64,000 nt of DNA from Plasmodium relictum. Its lineage: Eukaryota; Apicomplexa; Aconoidasida; Haemosporida; Plasmodiidae. Positions 37,292 to 49,088 of the stretch are shown here, one piece after another. Numbering within the stretch: position 1 is the first letter of the stretch; each line of letters begins with the position of its first letter. Both the position numbers and the translations under genes were made by a program. The notes beneath the pieces are model-generated. The model made no database searches and was not told where the DNA came from. It saw only the letters and a list, made by a program, of their open reading frames with translations. The DNA lies in assembly GCF_900005765.1 (NCBI RefSeq), contig NC_041687.1, positions 248,001 through 312,000 on the forward strand, given 5' to 3'.

Positions 37292-38368
37292 TTAATAATT
37301 TGTAACTTGTTCTTTTATTATATTTTCTATTTTTAAATTATAAATTCCTCTTTGAGCTTTTGTTGATACTAAATGATGCAAATTCTTTGCAACTTTGTGC
37401 ATTTTCGTATCTTTTAATTTATTTTCATACAGCTGTTTAAAAGTAAAAAAATTTTTTATTTTTTGAGAACAAACATAATTTTTTCATTGTTTTACATAAA
37501 ATATGAATAAAAAGTAATGAATATATATATCTATATAAGATAAACATAGCAAAATATAAAAAAACGTTAATCATACTAATTGATTCTTTCTTTTTTCTTC
37601 AAGTTCTAAAAGCATTTTGCTTTTTTGTTCATTAACCTATAAGTATTAACACAATAATAAAAAAGATGCTTATTTCATACTTTTATTATATTTTTTTTTT
37701 TTTTTTTGAATTTCATACATAATTATTAATTTCAATAATTTGTCTTTTTCTCTTAAAAAAATCGTGAATATATTTTCTTGAATAAAAACCACGAAAACTA
37801 TACTTATTCATATAGAAAAATATTACTGTTATATATAATTGTGAATTTATAATAAATATATGTTTTTTTTTTTTTTTTTTTTTCTTATTTATTATTTTGT
37901 GTATTTTACGTTTTTTGTATTTTTATAGCATTGTCTGACATATGCAAAATTATTTGCTGCTCTAATTTTTGTTTCTTCAGTTTTTTTAATAAATATTTAC
38001 AACTGCATAGCTCTATTTTATTCTTAATATATTTTAAAAAATATCTAATATAAAAGTAAACGAATGTATATTCATTGCATAAAACACATAATATAATTTC
38101 TTTAAAATTTTTCCTAATTCAAAAAAAAGAAATTGTTTACTTATAAATTAAATATATTCTTCTTTCTTTATAACCTCTATAATATTTTTGTATAACTATA
38201 GCAGCTAACTTTTCTTTTTTCTCATTTTCTTTTTTTTCTCTATTAAAAATTAATACATTTCATTAATTTTAAAAAGGAAAATATGATATAATTTTTTCAT
38301 TATAACCTTAAAAGCCTTTTGTACTCATAAGATAAATTCATATATTTTAATAATTTTATAAAATCCAT
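37292..38368 (-). CDS. SPATA17-like multi-IQ protein, 6 exons
   Basis: Minus-strand exons 38368-38307, 38239-38141, 38044-37910, 37797-37719, 37636-37577 and 37432-37292; all phases join, about 191 residues. IQ motifs are visible: AAIVIQKYYRGYKERRIY and AIKIQKTFRGFYSRKYIHDF (the latter spans an exon junction, which fixed the acceptor at 37798). A charged helix follows, then HHLVSTKAQRGIYN, which matches HYLLSTKQIPGIYN just after the IQ repeats of human SPATA17. IQ motifs bind calmodulin-like proteins. SPATA17 is a testis/cilium protein, so a male-gamete role is inferred. The long C-terminal part of the human protein is absent. Tail-to-tail with the actin-like gene. Confidence 0.75.
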
Positions 38369-38646
38369 TGTATTTTATTTCGTACATCTCTTCAAAATAT
38401 ATTAAATTATGAGCATTTAAAAAGAAAAAAAAAAATTAAAAAACTATTTCAAATTTTCTTTACAAAGTAAAAATAAATATAAATATATGTGAATCAAATA
38501 CAGTTAAATGGAAATAAAAATAAAAATTAGACATATATATATATATATATAGAGGAAGTCACTTATAAAAAAAAAGAGTAAAATATATAATATTTTTGAT
38601 ATTTTTTAATTAAAATTAATACAATTATCACTTATAAAAATAAATA

Positions 38647-38680
<34 letters not shown>

Positions 38681-38955
38681 TTTATGTATTTGTCTTAAAA
38701 TTGCATCACAAATATTTTCTGTTAGAAAATCAAAAATATAAATATATACAAATATGCAAAAACATATAATTCAATTTACAAAAAAAAAAAAAAAAAAATT
38801 AAAATAAAATAAAATAATAAAGTAATGATAAAATAAATAATGTTAGAAGAAACAATTATGTTTGATGTATTTAATAAATCTTATACATAGCTTTATTTAC
38901 CATTTTTACTAAATTAAACATATATGATACAAAATAATTTTGTTTCTTTATTCAT
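38369..38955. other. intergenic, AT repeats
   Basis: Between two minus-strand genes, with (AT)n runs near 38534-38552 and 38660-38683. No gene seen. Confidence 0.6.
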
Positions 38956-40476
38956 TTATCCATCTATTTTTTTTTTCTTTTTATTTAAAATTTGAGATAC
39001 TAAAGATGATTTTAAAGCTAATTCACTTAAGCGTTTTTGACTTTGCCTAGATAAAACAGAATTTTTAAATGAAGTGGAAGACATGCGAGAACTATAATTT
39101 TTATTTATTAAGAAGTTAATATTTTTTTTTTTTAAAATTTCTTTATTGTATTTTATATTTTTTAAGCTATTCTGTAATTTTTCTGCAATAATCTCTCTTT
39201 TATTTATTTTTTGTAAATTAAATTCATTTTTTATATAGACATTCCCTTCATCTTCTTCATTCTCTTTTTGCTTACTGCGATAGCTATTTGATTCATCACA
39301 AAACTCGTTTTTTTCGTTTTCGTTTTCATTTTCATTTTCTATTAATTTTGGTGTATTGATAATATTTCCCCATGTTATAATCGGACTTTTATCAATTCCC
39401 TTTCCAGCTTGTATTAAAGGAGTTTTTACATATTCATATTGATTATTTCTTGTTAATAAATTAAATTTTCCTTGTTCTATCATTTTATCTTCTTTATTTT
39501 CTTTTTCTTTTTTTAATAATTTTAGCTCTTTTATTTCTCCACTTTGATTTATTTGCTTTTCAATATCTTCATTATATTCTTGAGAAAATCTTGTATTGCT
39601 ACAACATATTTTTAATTTGCTTTTTTTTATATTATCAATATTACTAACTTTGAAACTTGAAGAAAACATCATAGAATATAATTCATTTTCAGACTTATTT
39701 GTATTCAATATATGACAATTTACTCCTTTTTTTGTATAATCCTCAATTTTTTCCATTAACAAATTATGTTGACTTCTTTTAGATATAGAATAAAGATTTT
39801 TTTCCATACATTTATTTTTCATTTTCTTAAGTAAATATTCAAAAGATTTATTATCCTCTGATGTGTATTTTTTTTGAAAATCTCTTAAATTCATATTCAG
39901 ATTAATTCTGTGTTTTTTTCCATTAGGTAATATAACTAATTTGTAATTTTCATTTTCATTTGTAAAATCATTTTTATCTGAATATAATAGTAATGAATTA
40001 TTATTGTTATTACACTGGTTCAAAATATCATAACTAGTTATATTTTCTTTTTCTTCAAAATTTGTTTTCAAGTCTTTAACATTATCAGAAGAATAATTTA
40101 AATCGCCATTATAATTTTCATCTATTATCATTAGGTTTTCATTATTATCTTGGGTTCTTGAAATTAATTCATTCTTCAATTTTTTAATATCAGGATAATA
40201 CTTTTTTTCTATTAAATGTTCTAAAATACTTAAATAATCTTCTTCAAGTAAAACTATATGATTATTTTTTGTACAAAGATAATTTGCGTCATATTCAACT
40301 ATATCATTATTTTCAAATAAAACTATTTTTTCATTCTCATTTTCTCTTTTTTTTTTTTTCTTTTTTATCTTTTTTAATTTGTTTTCGTCCTTTAACAAAA
40401 TTTTATTTTCATTTAAACTTTTTTCTTCACTATAATTTTCATCTTCTTGTAAATAAATACACGATGTATTATTCAT
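38956..40476 (-). CDS. ESS2: splicing factor ESS2 (DGCR14 homolog)
   Basis: Single exon, 506 residues. Three conserved ESS2 segments appear in order: VLLEEDYLSILEHLIEKKYY then PDIKKLKNEL (human VLDEDTYIEGLQTIIQRDFFPDVEKL), LRDFQKKYTSEDNKSFEYLL (LDVFLSRYTSEDNASFQEIM), and TPLIQAGKGIDKSPIITWG then IINTP (ESPMMTWGEVENTP). A Ser-rich basic C-terminus follows (RMSSTSFKNSVLSRQSQKRL). ESS2 is a nuclear protein that associates with late (C-complex) spliceosomes. Lys/Glu/Asn-rich inserts separate the blocks. Confidence is high because the order and spacing of the blocks agree. Confidence 0.9.
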   Translation of the reverse strand: MNNTSCIYLQEDENYSEEKSLNENKILLKDENKLKKIKKKKKKRENENEKIVLFENNDIVEYDANYLCTKNNHIVLLEEDYLSILEHLIEKKYYPDIKKLKNELISRTQDNNENLMIIDENYNGDLNYSSDNVKDLKTNFEEKENITSYDILNQCNNNNNSLLLYSDKNDFTNENENYKLVILPNGKKHRINLNMNLRDFQKKYTSEDNKSFEYLLKKMKNKCMEKNLYSISKRSQHNLLMEKIEDYTKKGVNCHILNTNKSENELYSMMFSSSFKVSNIDNIKKSKLKICCSNTRFSQEYNEDIEKQINQSGEIKELKLLKKEKENKEDKMIEQGKFNLLTRNNQYEYVKTPLIQAGKGIDKSPIITWGNIINTPKLIENENENENEKNEFCDESNSYRSKQKENEEDEGNVYIKNEFNLQKINKREIIAEKLQNSLKNIKYNKEILKKKNINFLINKNYSSRMSSTSFKNSVLSRQSQKRLSELALKSSLVSQILNKKKKKIDG

Positions 40477-41327
40477 TATTTCTTTATATATTTTAATATC
40501 TTATACATTCATGCTAATATATATATATATTTTTACTTAAAGAGTTACATATTAATTATAATATATATACTTAAATTTATATTTAAAATTTCTGAATTGT
40601 AACTGTTATTTTACTAATTCTTTAATAAAATTTTTTTTTTTTTTAATTTTTTGAAAAATAAAAACTTCTCTATTACATCAGTTTTTTATTTTTTCTCACC
40701 TCTTCATTATTTAATTTCATTAGTAAAAATTGTTTCAACACAATTCATTTAATTATTTAAAAATATATATATATATCTACTTAATTCATTTATCTTATAT
40801 ATAAACTTTCATAAAAAGTATATAACTTTTTTTGTAATTTAAATAAACCTTAATTAAAAAACACAAGAAAAAAAATAAAATAATTCATTATATACTTTTT
40901 TTTATCTTGATTAAAGTATTAATTCCAATTTATTATTTCTTCATTTTAATTTATAGATAAAATTTCATATTTTAACTTCCAAAAATATTTTTTTTTTTTT
41001 TCTCTCGCAAAAAAATTAGTGAATAAATCAAGAAGTGCTGTATAAATTCCTTTTAACTAATATTTTTAATTCATGTAGATTTTTATTATTTCCTCATTTT
41101 TTTTAAATTTCTTCTTTTAAATGTGAACAATTATAAGTACTTTTAAGTATTAAAATTTAAAAATTTTGCTTTAATAATACAAGAAAATTTTGAAATTAAA
41201 ATATAAAATAAAAGTGTTGAAGATTTAATATTTGAAGAAAATGTTTTTTGATATCATTTCTTCAGTATTATTTTAAATACTATTTTCGTTATTTGTTTTT
41301 TTTTTTTTTGTGGAGAAGATTAAAAAA
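40477..41327. other. divergent promoter region
   Basis: Head-to-head spacer between ESS2 (-) and the methyltransferase gene (+). A/T-rich, nothing recognised. Confidence 0.6.
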
Positions 41328-42941
41328 ATGAAATGTAATGGAAAAGTAGGTTATTTTTTAAATCTGAAAAAAGAATATGGAGATAGAGCTGATATAATAT
41401 TTAAAAAATTAGAAGAAAAAAATGTTCAGGGTGCATTTATAACAGATTTTATAAAAATTGATTTTATTAATATAACCAAAGTTTTATTATTTTTGATAAA
41501 AAATAATAAGGTAAGAACTTGTTTCGATGGCTTATATATTGACAAAAAATATAGTAATTTTTTTTTTCTTGAAAATGAAAAAGTTTTTAATGAAATAGAC
41601 AAAAACGAGAAAAGCAAGAAAAATGACGAAATTGAAAAAGTTGATGAAAACATTTTAGTTAATAATGGAATAAATTTATGTGTAAGCAATTCTGAGGAAA
41701 TACAAGATGATTTAAATAAGTCTAAATGTATAAAAGGAAATATGAAAAATAATTTAAATGAAAATACAAATGAATATCTAGAGAATAATTCAGAAAATGC
41801 CAAAAATTATTATAAAAAAATAATTATACAAAAATCAGAATTATTAAATATAAATGATATTATGAATTATGATGGAAGCATTGAAAATATCAATAAAATA
41901 ATGTATTATTTAAATCCTTGCTCGGTTATATCAGCTTACTTCATGAATATAAAAAAAAATGAATGTGTGTTAGATATGTGTGCTTCTCCTGGTGGCAAGT
42001 CATTAGTTATAGCAAATAAATTATTTGGCTATGGCTCATCTCCATTAAATAGAATTAATAATATTAATATAAATGATAAAGATATTGAAATAAATTGTTG
42101 TTTAAATATGGTTAATTATTATAAAATGAATAGAGAAGGGTTATTAGTTATTAATGAATATAATAAAGTTCGATATGATAGATTAAAACAAGTATTAAAT
42201 AAATACTTACCAAATGATTTAACTAATTCTAATAATATACATATAACTAATTATAATGGTTTAAATTTAAATTCTTTCATGAGATTTCCTAAATTTCATA
42301 AAATTTTGTTAGATGTTCCTTGCTCTTCTGATGGGTATTTATTAAAAAAAAATACTAATGATATAAAAAAGTGGTCTTTTAATATTATTAAAAATAATTC
42401 TAATGTCCAAATTAAATTATTGTATAACTCTTTTCATTTACTTCATTTAAATGGTTTTATAATTTATTCTACATGTGCATTATCACACTATGAAAATGAT
42501 TATGTTATTGAAAAATTATTAAAAAAATTTGGAAATCAAGTTAAAATTATTGATTTCATTGAAGAAGAATTTCAAAGACAATATAAAAAAATTTTGTATA
42601 GTCTTCAAAGAAATAATAATATGAAAAATTATGTAACAGAAAATATTTCTGATAAAACAAATGATCTTAAATCTGAAAATATATATAACAGTAAAGAGGA
42701 TAATGATAAAAATAATCTTAAAAGTAGTGTTTCTAATAATTGTAACTCTGATGATAGTAATTTTAATTATCAAAATTCTAATGATCACAATAATAGCACA
42801 TTTTACAATAATAAATTTAATGAATTTAAAGAAAAAAGTAAATTTTTAAAATTTTTTGAGAAGACAAAATATGGTTATATTTCTTTACCTGATAAGTCCC
42901 CATTTGGTATTTTGTATATTTGTAAAATTCAAAAAATTTAA
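41328..42941 (+). CDS. NOL1/NOP2/Sun-family RNA m5C methyltransferase, NSUN3/4-like
   Basis: Single exon, 537 residues from ATG 41328; the upstream GTG in the same frame at 41310 is not a likely eukaryotic start. SAM-binding motif I is VLDMCASPGGKSL (about residue 214). Motif IV is LLDVPCSSDGYLLKKN with the release cysteine (about 328). Motif VI is IIYSTCALSHYEND with the catalytic cysteine in STC (about 379). The C-terminal SLPDKSPFGILYICKIQK parallels VIPDKGKAWGPMYVAKLKK of human NSUN3. It would transfer methyl to C5 of cytosine in tRNA or rRNA. NSUN3 and NSUN4 act in mitochondria. Asn/Asp-rich inserts split the domain at about 125-165 and 440-500. Exact subfamily uncertain. Confidence 0.88.
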   Translation: MKCNGKVGYFLNLKKEYGDRADIIFKKLEEKNVQGAFITDFIKIDFINITKVLLFLIKNNKVRTCFDGLYIDKKYSNFFFLENEKVFNEIDKNEKSKKNDEIEKVDENILVNNGINLCVSNSEEIQDDLNKSKCIKGNMKNNLNENTNEYLENNSENAKNYYKKIIIQKSELLNINDIMNYDGSIENINKIMYYLNPCSVISAYFMNIKKNECVLDMCASPGGKSLVIANKLFGYGSSPLNRINNININDKDIEINCCLNMVNYYKMNREGLLVINEYNKVRYDRLKQVLNKYLPNDLTNSNNIHITNYNGLNLNSFMRFPKFHKILLDVPCSSDGYLLKKNTNDIKKWSFNIIKNNSNVQIKLLYNSFHLLHLNGFIIYSTCALSHYENDYVIEKLLKKFGNQVKIIDFIEEEFQRQYKKILYSLQRNNNMKNYVTENISDKTNDLKSENIYNSKEDNDKNNLKSSVSNNCNSDDSNFNYQNSNDHNNSTFYNNKFNEFKEKSKFLKFFEKTKYGYISLPDKSPFGILYICKIQKI

Positions 42942-43043
42942 AATCACTACTAAAATAAACTTTTTATTTTTTTTTATTATTTATTATGTTTTTATTTAAT
43001 AAATTTAGTTTTAAAATTTTACGGTAATATTAAAAAATGAATT

Positions 43044-43109
<66 letters not shown>

Positions 43110-43409
43110 NNNNNNNNNNNNNNNNNNNNNNNNNNNNNNNNNNNNNNNNNNNNNNNNNNNNNNNNNNNNNNNNNNNNNNNNNNNNNNNNNNNNNNNNNNN
43201 NNNNNNNNNNNNNNNNNNNNNNNNNNNNNNNNNNNNNNNNNNNNNNNNNNNNNNNNNNNNNNNNNNNNNNNNNNNNNNNNNNNNNNNNNNNNNNNNNNNN
43301 NNNNNNNNNNNNNNNNNNNNNNNNNNNNNNNNNNNNNNNNNNNNNNNNNNNNNNNNNNNNNNNNNNNNNNNNNNNNNNNNNNNNNNNNNNNNNNNNNNNN
43401 NNNNNNNNN

Positions 43410-43454
<45 letters not shown>

Positions 43455-43714
43455 AAATAATTATGTAGAATAAAAAAAAAAAGAAAAAAAGAAAATTGAA
43501 TTTTTCTAATTCTTATAAATATTTGTTTAAAAATTATAGATACTAAAGATTAAAAAATATATCTAATTATACTTTAAGAATGGATTACTATTAAAAAAGA
43601 AAATAAAAAGTTTATATAAATTAAAAATATGTACATATAAACATATAAGAAGATATAAAAAAAAAAAAAATTGTAAATAAATAAAAATGAGAAAGTGCCA
43701 ATTTTAGTATTTTT
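42942..43714. other. intergenic with assembly gap
   Basis: Convergent spacer with (AT)n (43047-43104), a 300-base run of N (43110-43409) and a poly-A run of 44 bases (43410-43453). The gap size is probably a placeholder. Tail-to-tail position makes a missing gene unlikely. Confidence 0.9.
43047..43104. repeat. (AT)n microsatellite at gap edge
   Basis: About 29 AT units directly before the N run; the likely cause of the assembly break. Confidence 0.95.
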
Positions 43715-44764
43715 TTATTTTTTTGATAAGTTATATTTCACTATAGCAGTATTTGCGTTTACAATAAATGCAATAAGAGAAACACTTTTATCATATGACG
43801 CTTCTGACAGATAAGAAAAATGAGAGCATAACTTAAGGAAATAGCATTTCAATTTATAATCATAATTACTTCTTAATAAGTATTTAATAGTTGTTTCAAA
43901 AATAAAATTAACAGGTATTTGACATGTTATTAAACTCTGAATTTTTGTCACACACTCCTTCATTTTTGTTTGAGTTGGGTTAATAAAAACGAAATCACAT
44001 AATTCATTTATATATGTAGCCGCAACTGATAAAGATTGATGTGTTTTTGTTGAATTTGAATACACTGTCATTTCTAAAGCCATTATACATTTCCTTAAAT
44101 TTCTTCCATGTGTTTCTATTAAGTTTTTAAAAAATTCTAGTGAATTAAAAGATGGAGAAACATTTTCATTGTCACATATATTTTTTAAAACACTAAATAT
44201 TTCTTCTTCTGTAGGTAATGGAACTCTTATACAAATACATCTACTTTTTAATGGTTCTATTATTTTAGATAAGTGTTCTAAATGCAAAATAACTCTTGCA
44301 TTTTTTATGTAAGTTTCTAGTGTTCTTCTTAATCCTGCCTGTGCTCCTTCACTTAAAAACTCAGCATCTTTGAAAACAAAAATTCTATACATTGGACTTT
44401 TAGAAAAAAAGGATGCACTAGATTTATAACTACATAATTCTTTAATTATGCTTTGAACAATAATTTTATCTTTATTTCCTAATTCAAAACATTGTAATTC
44501 TAAATGATAATTGCTTTGAACTACATTTATATTTATTTTATTTTCTACGTTTGTTATACATTCAGGTCTTCTAATTATTTTCTCTTCTTTAAATATTTCT
44601 TTTATTAAACAATCTATTCTAGTGCTTTTTCCACCTCCAGGTGTTCCATAAAATATTATATGAGGTAAATCTTTATGAGCGCTTAATTTTTTTAATCTCT
44701 CTGTTATATCTTTATGAATTGTTAATTCGTCTAAACTGCGAGGAGCATACTTCTCCAGCCACAT
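43715..44764 (-). CDS. replication factor C small subunit (human RFC3 / yeast Rfc5 type)
   Basis: Single exon, 349 residues, the usual length. MWLEKYAPRSLDELTIHKDI is the RFC start motif (SLWVDKYRPKSLNALSHNEEL). Walker A is GTPGGGKST. ININVVQSNYHLELQCFELG and IVQSIIKELCS match yeast Rfc5 (LNVVSSPYHLEITPSDMG, IVIQELLKEV). The Walker B acidic box is altered to FVFKDAEFL, as in this subunit class, and the SRC motif (LKSRCICIR) that supplies the arginine finger is present. It is part of the five-subunit clamp loader that places PCNA on DNA. Naming differs between organisms (RFC3 or RFC5), so I leave the symbol blank. Confidence 0.95.
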   Translation of the reverse strand: MWLEKYAPRSLDELTIHKDITERLKKLSAHKDLPHIIFYGTPGGGKSTRIDCLIKEIFKEEKIIRRPECITNVENKININVVQSNYHLELQCFELGNKDKIIVQSIIKELCSYKSSASFFSKSPMYRIFVFKDAEFLSEGAQAGLRRTLETYIKNARVILHLEHLSKIIEPLKSRCICIRVPLPTEEEIFSVLKNICDNENVSPSFNSLEFFKNLIETHGRNLRKCIMALEMTVYSNSTKTHQSLSVAATYINELCDFVFINPTQTKMKECVTKIQSLITCQIPVNFIFETTIKYLLRSNYDYKLKCYFLKLCSHFSYLSEASYDKSVSLIAFIVNANTAIVKYNLSKK

Positions 44765-46393
44765 CTTTCATAAACTTAAATTCAAAATAAATTTATAAAA
44801 AAAACTCAAAAAATTACATAAAAATTTTACTTTGTAACAAAATATTTTAATAAAATGCTAAAAAATGAAAACAAGATGCAGTAAATTCAAAATCGTTTAT
44901 AAAGCATAAATAAATATACATAAATTTATATATATATATATTTAAATAAATAAAAAAAAATAAAGACATATAAATATTTATTATCGCATAAATATCTATA
45001 TATTTAAGTTACAACAAATTAAATATAAAAAAAAAAAAAGAATATTACAAAAATTAAAAAAAGGAGAAAAAAAATTATATAATGGGTAAAATATGCTAAT
45101 ACTTTATTCTTTTAAGTTTCATATTATATTTTAAATATAATATTATTTTCTTATTATAAAATTATAAAATAAAAAAATAGATAATATAATTCTCCTTTCT
45201 CTTTGAATCTATATATATTCCATTTTGTATTTTTCTTTTTTATTTTAAATCTCTACATTTCCCATTTTTCTTTTTGCTTTTTTTTTTACTTTAACACAAT
45301 TATGTCAATATATATGAAATGTTTATGGAATATATTTCCTTATTTTTTTATTAAAGAATCTTTAAAATAGAAAAAATGTTAAGAGATGTGAGAGAAATAT
45401 TCTTAAAAAAAAAAAAAATATCAAAAATACATTTTAAGAAGTTCTAAATAGGAAAAATTTATATATGGATATTTAATAAAATATTTGTATTTAAGTAAAA
45501 AATTTATCAGAAAAAAAAAAAAAAAATAAAAAGCCATTTACTAAATTAATAGTTGATAGTTTTATAATAGAGAAGATCCAACATTAATGTATAAATAAAA
45601 TTTAATATATAATTATGAATACATAAATTAATACAATGCACCTTTATACTAATTTTTTATTACTAAAATTACATAGTTTTCAAGAATTTAATTAGTCTTA
45701 CTATTTAAATATGTAATTTCTATTATTTCATTTATTTAAAAATAAAATTTCATTATAATTTTTCAATAGCTAAAAATACACATTTTGAAAAAAAAAAAAA
45801 GATATTTAGCTTTATATAATATATAAAAAAAAAAAAAATAATACACATAATAAAAATGAAATATATTAAATTATGTCTTAAAAAAAAAGATAAAAAAAAG
45901 TAGTTAATAAGAATAAGTATATTCTAAAAAGAAAAAACTTTTAAATAATAAGAGATAATTTTCTTTGTATTTCTAAAAAAATTGAGTTAATGATTAATTT
46001 AATTTCTTACATGAAAATTAGGAATAGAAATTAAAGATTAAAATGTATATATACTTATATTTATTTTTGAAATAAGTATATGACAAATATAAAAGTATAA
46101 ATATAATAAAAATAGATAAGTAATCATATATATGTTTTAAAAAAAGAAATATTATACATACAGATTTGAGGCAAGTAAAAAAGCAGGCTAATTTTAAATG
46201 TAAAATTAAAAAAAATATATAATAGTTACTAAAATAAAATACAAAATTCTTTTTTAATTTAGCAGAGACTTTAAAAAAATAACTACAATATTATATGAGC
46301 ATCATTACATATAAAAAAAAAAACCCTTTGCACATTAAATATAATTAAAAAAATTATAATTTTAGATCTTATTCGAATAATTTATAAGACGAT
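44765..46393. other. 1.6-kb intergenic region
   Basis: Between two minus-strand genes. Only A/T-rich tracts seen; it contains the RFC promoter and the 3' end of the WW/FF gene. Confidence 0.6.
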
Positions 46394-48290
46394 TTAACTA
46401 AAGTTCAATCTCTCAACTAAATTTTTATTTTTCTCATGCTCTATTTTTAATTCTCTTATTCTTTCTTTTATAATATTTTCTCTTTCTTCAGAAACACATT
46501 CTAATCTTTGATAACTAAAAATGAAATGAAAATTAAAAATATAAATATATTATAACAAAAATAATAATAGTAATTACATATATGTAAATGATTATATTAT
46601 GTATTTGAATGATATTAATTTTATATATATATATATTTTTAAAATTTGATCAAAGCATTTTGTAAAAAATAATAATTTAATATAATATATACATATATTT
46701 ATTAAAAAAAAATATAGGAAAATAAAAAATGATAATAATCAAAAAAAGTTTAAATAATTACCTAATATCCAATGATAAAGTATCGATTAATTTCTTATAA
46801 TTTTCTTTTTCATCTGAATTATGTTTAATAAAATTTGATTTCTTCAAATAATCTTTAAATATTTGCTTTGCTTCCTTTATTTTATAGCATTTCCATTTTA
46901 AATAGACTTTTTCTAAGTGCTCATATTTTAAAGATGAAAATATTTTGTTATCTTTATCAATTAATTTTATTATTTCATCAAATGAATTATTAATAAAATT
47001 AACCGATAAGTTAGCTAAGTATTTATCAAAAGTTTTTAATTTTATATTTATATAATTATTTATAAATTCTCTATATAAATCAAATTTTTCATTATCACTT
47101 AAAGATAATTTTTTATATTCTTCATTAATGGTAATATTATCAGGAATAGAACATATTTGTTCAAAATTTTCTTTTTTACTAATACAAGTATCATATTTCA
47201 AAATGTCGTCATTTATGATAGGAAATTTTAATTTTTCAGATAAAATTCCTAAAAAAATATTTTTTTCGTTTCTATTTATTTTATCTTTTTTTGAATGCTC
47301 TTTATGCTTTAAATCTGAGTGTTTATTTTCTCTTCCTTTATTCCTATCTTTAATTTTTTTTAAAAGCTTTTGACTTACACTTTCAAATATTCTGTCTTTT
47401 TTATCATAAGAAAGGATTTCATATTTTTTTTTTTTTATTAAATTATTTTTTATTTTTATCCATATTCTTGGATTTTCATCTCTTAAATAATCATTTAAGG
47501 TATCTTCGAATTTTTTTTCTACTTTTTTCTCTTTTTCTTTTTTTTTTTTTTCTAAAAAATTTTTCAATATTTTATTTCTAGTGTTCATCCAATATTCAGA
47601 ACAATTTCCTTTGTATTCATTTCTATCTTTTAGAAATTTAATTGCATCTTTTTCCCTAAATGGATAAAAAAATTCTTCCTCTTTTTTATTTAATAAATTT
47701 TGAAAATTTTCAATTAATGTTTTTAATTCATTTTTTTTATCTTCTTGAACTTCTTTTATTAATTTATAAAAATATTCTTTTCTCATTTCTTTCGGTACAC
47801 TTAAAAATCTTCTATCATATAGAATATTTGCTAAAACACTTTCATATTTTGAAAATTCATTTAAATTTTTTTCTATGAGAAGATCCTTATACTCTTTCAA
47901 AATATTCTTCATATTTTCACTTTCTTCACTTATTTTTAAATTATTATTATTTATATTCTCTATTTCTTCTTCATTATCAATTTTCTCTTCTTTTTTTTCT
48001 TTTTTTAATATTTCATCTAATTCTAATGGGCAATTCCATGTCTTCTCATTCGTTTTTTTATTAAAATAAAATTTATAATTTTTACTTGTTTCTATAATAA
48101 ACCAATTTTTACTATTTTCTATGTATTCCCAACTATATGGCTTACCAACATAATATTCCTGTTCTTCTTTTGATAAGTTATCATATTTACTTCTATTAAT
48201 ATCAATTATATTATTGTAATTTTTGTTTTGATTTACAATTTCACTTACTATTTTTTCTTCATTTATTTCTTTTTCTATTTCATTTTCCAT
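46394..48290 (-). CDS. WW and FF domain protein, TCERG1 (CA150)/PRP40-like, 2 exons
   Basis: Exon 1 is 48290-46762, exon 2 is 46514-46394 (phase 2 join through Ser), about 549 residues. A WW domain lies near residues 60-90 (NWFIIETSKNYKFYFNKKTN then EKTWNCPLEL). FF-type repeats follow: KDLLIEKNLNEFSKYESVLA then NILYDRRFL, with RKEYFYKLIKEVQEDKKNEL, close to TCERG1 FF1 (FKAMLLERDVSAFSTWEKEL, FDPRYLLL). Two or three less clear FF repeats extend to the end, and exon 2 closes with an Arg/Glu helix. Such proteins couple RNA polymerase II elongation to splicing or bridge U1 to the branch-site complex (PRP40). The single WW domain is fewer than usual for either family. Confidence 0.8.
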
Positions 48291-49088
48291 TTTTTTTTTT
48301 TATTTTTTTCTTCTCAATGATTTACATTTAATTATTTTCTAATAATTATTTTAATCGATTTTAACCTTTGCATCCTAATAAAATACTTAATAATCACAAA
48401 ACCTTTTTTTTTTATAAAAAGGAATGTTAAAAGTTCTCAACTTCGATTTTTTTCTTTTTTTTTATATCTATAAAAATAATAACATTATTATATTCATTTT
48501 TTTTTTTTTTACTTCATTATAAAGAGAAACATTTTTTTTATTTATAACATTGTATGAACTAAAAAATTTATGAAATTTATTTTATTACCACAATATAAAT
48601 ATTTGTATATTAATATATACTAATAACATATTTTAAAAAAAAATGACAAAATATTAATACTAATATTTTATAATTTTTATAAAAAAAAAATGATGAAATT
48701 AATTTTTTTAATCATTTTAAAAACTCTAATATAATAAAAATTTTGCATTTTAAAGAATTTTTACATAAAAAGAAAAAAAAAAAACATATTCATAAGAAAA
48801 ATAATATCAAAAAGTATATATATGTTAAACAAATTAAATTATGTTACTATTTATAAAATTTCAACTTTAAACAAAAAGAAAAAATTAGATAATATTAAAC
48901 TTCTTTTTTCTTTTAAATAGTCCTTTTATATAAAAAAAAATAAATAACTATATAAATTTTACATATTTAAATCATATTAGTCTATATATCTACACATGTG
49001 TGATTAAGTTATAACTAGTTATATTAAAAAAAAAAAAGAATAATTTTATTTTAAATATGTAACATTAAAAAAAAAAAAAATAAATAAG
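48291..49088. other. intergenic, no gene seen
   Basis: A/T-rich spacer between minus-strand genes; includes the promoter of the WW/FF gene and the 3' end of GOSR1. Confidence 0.6.
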
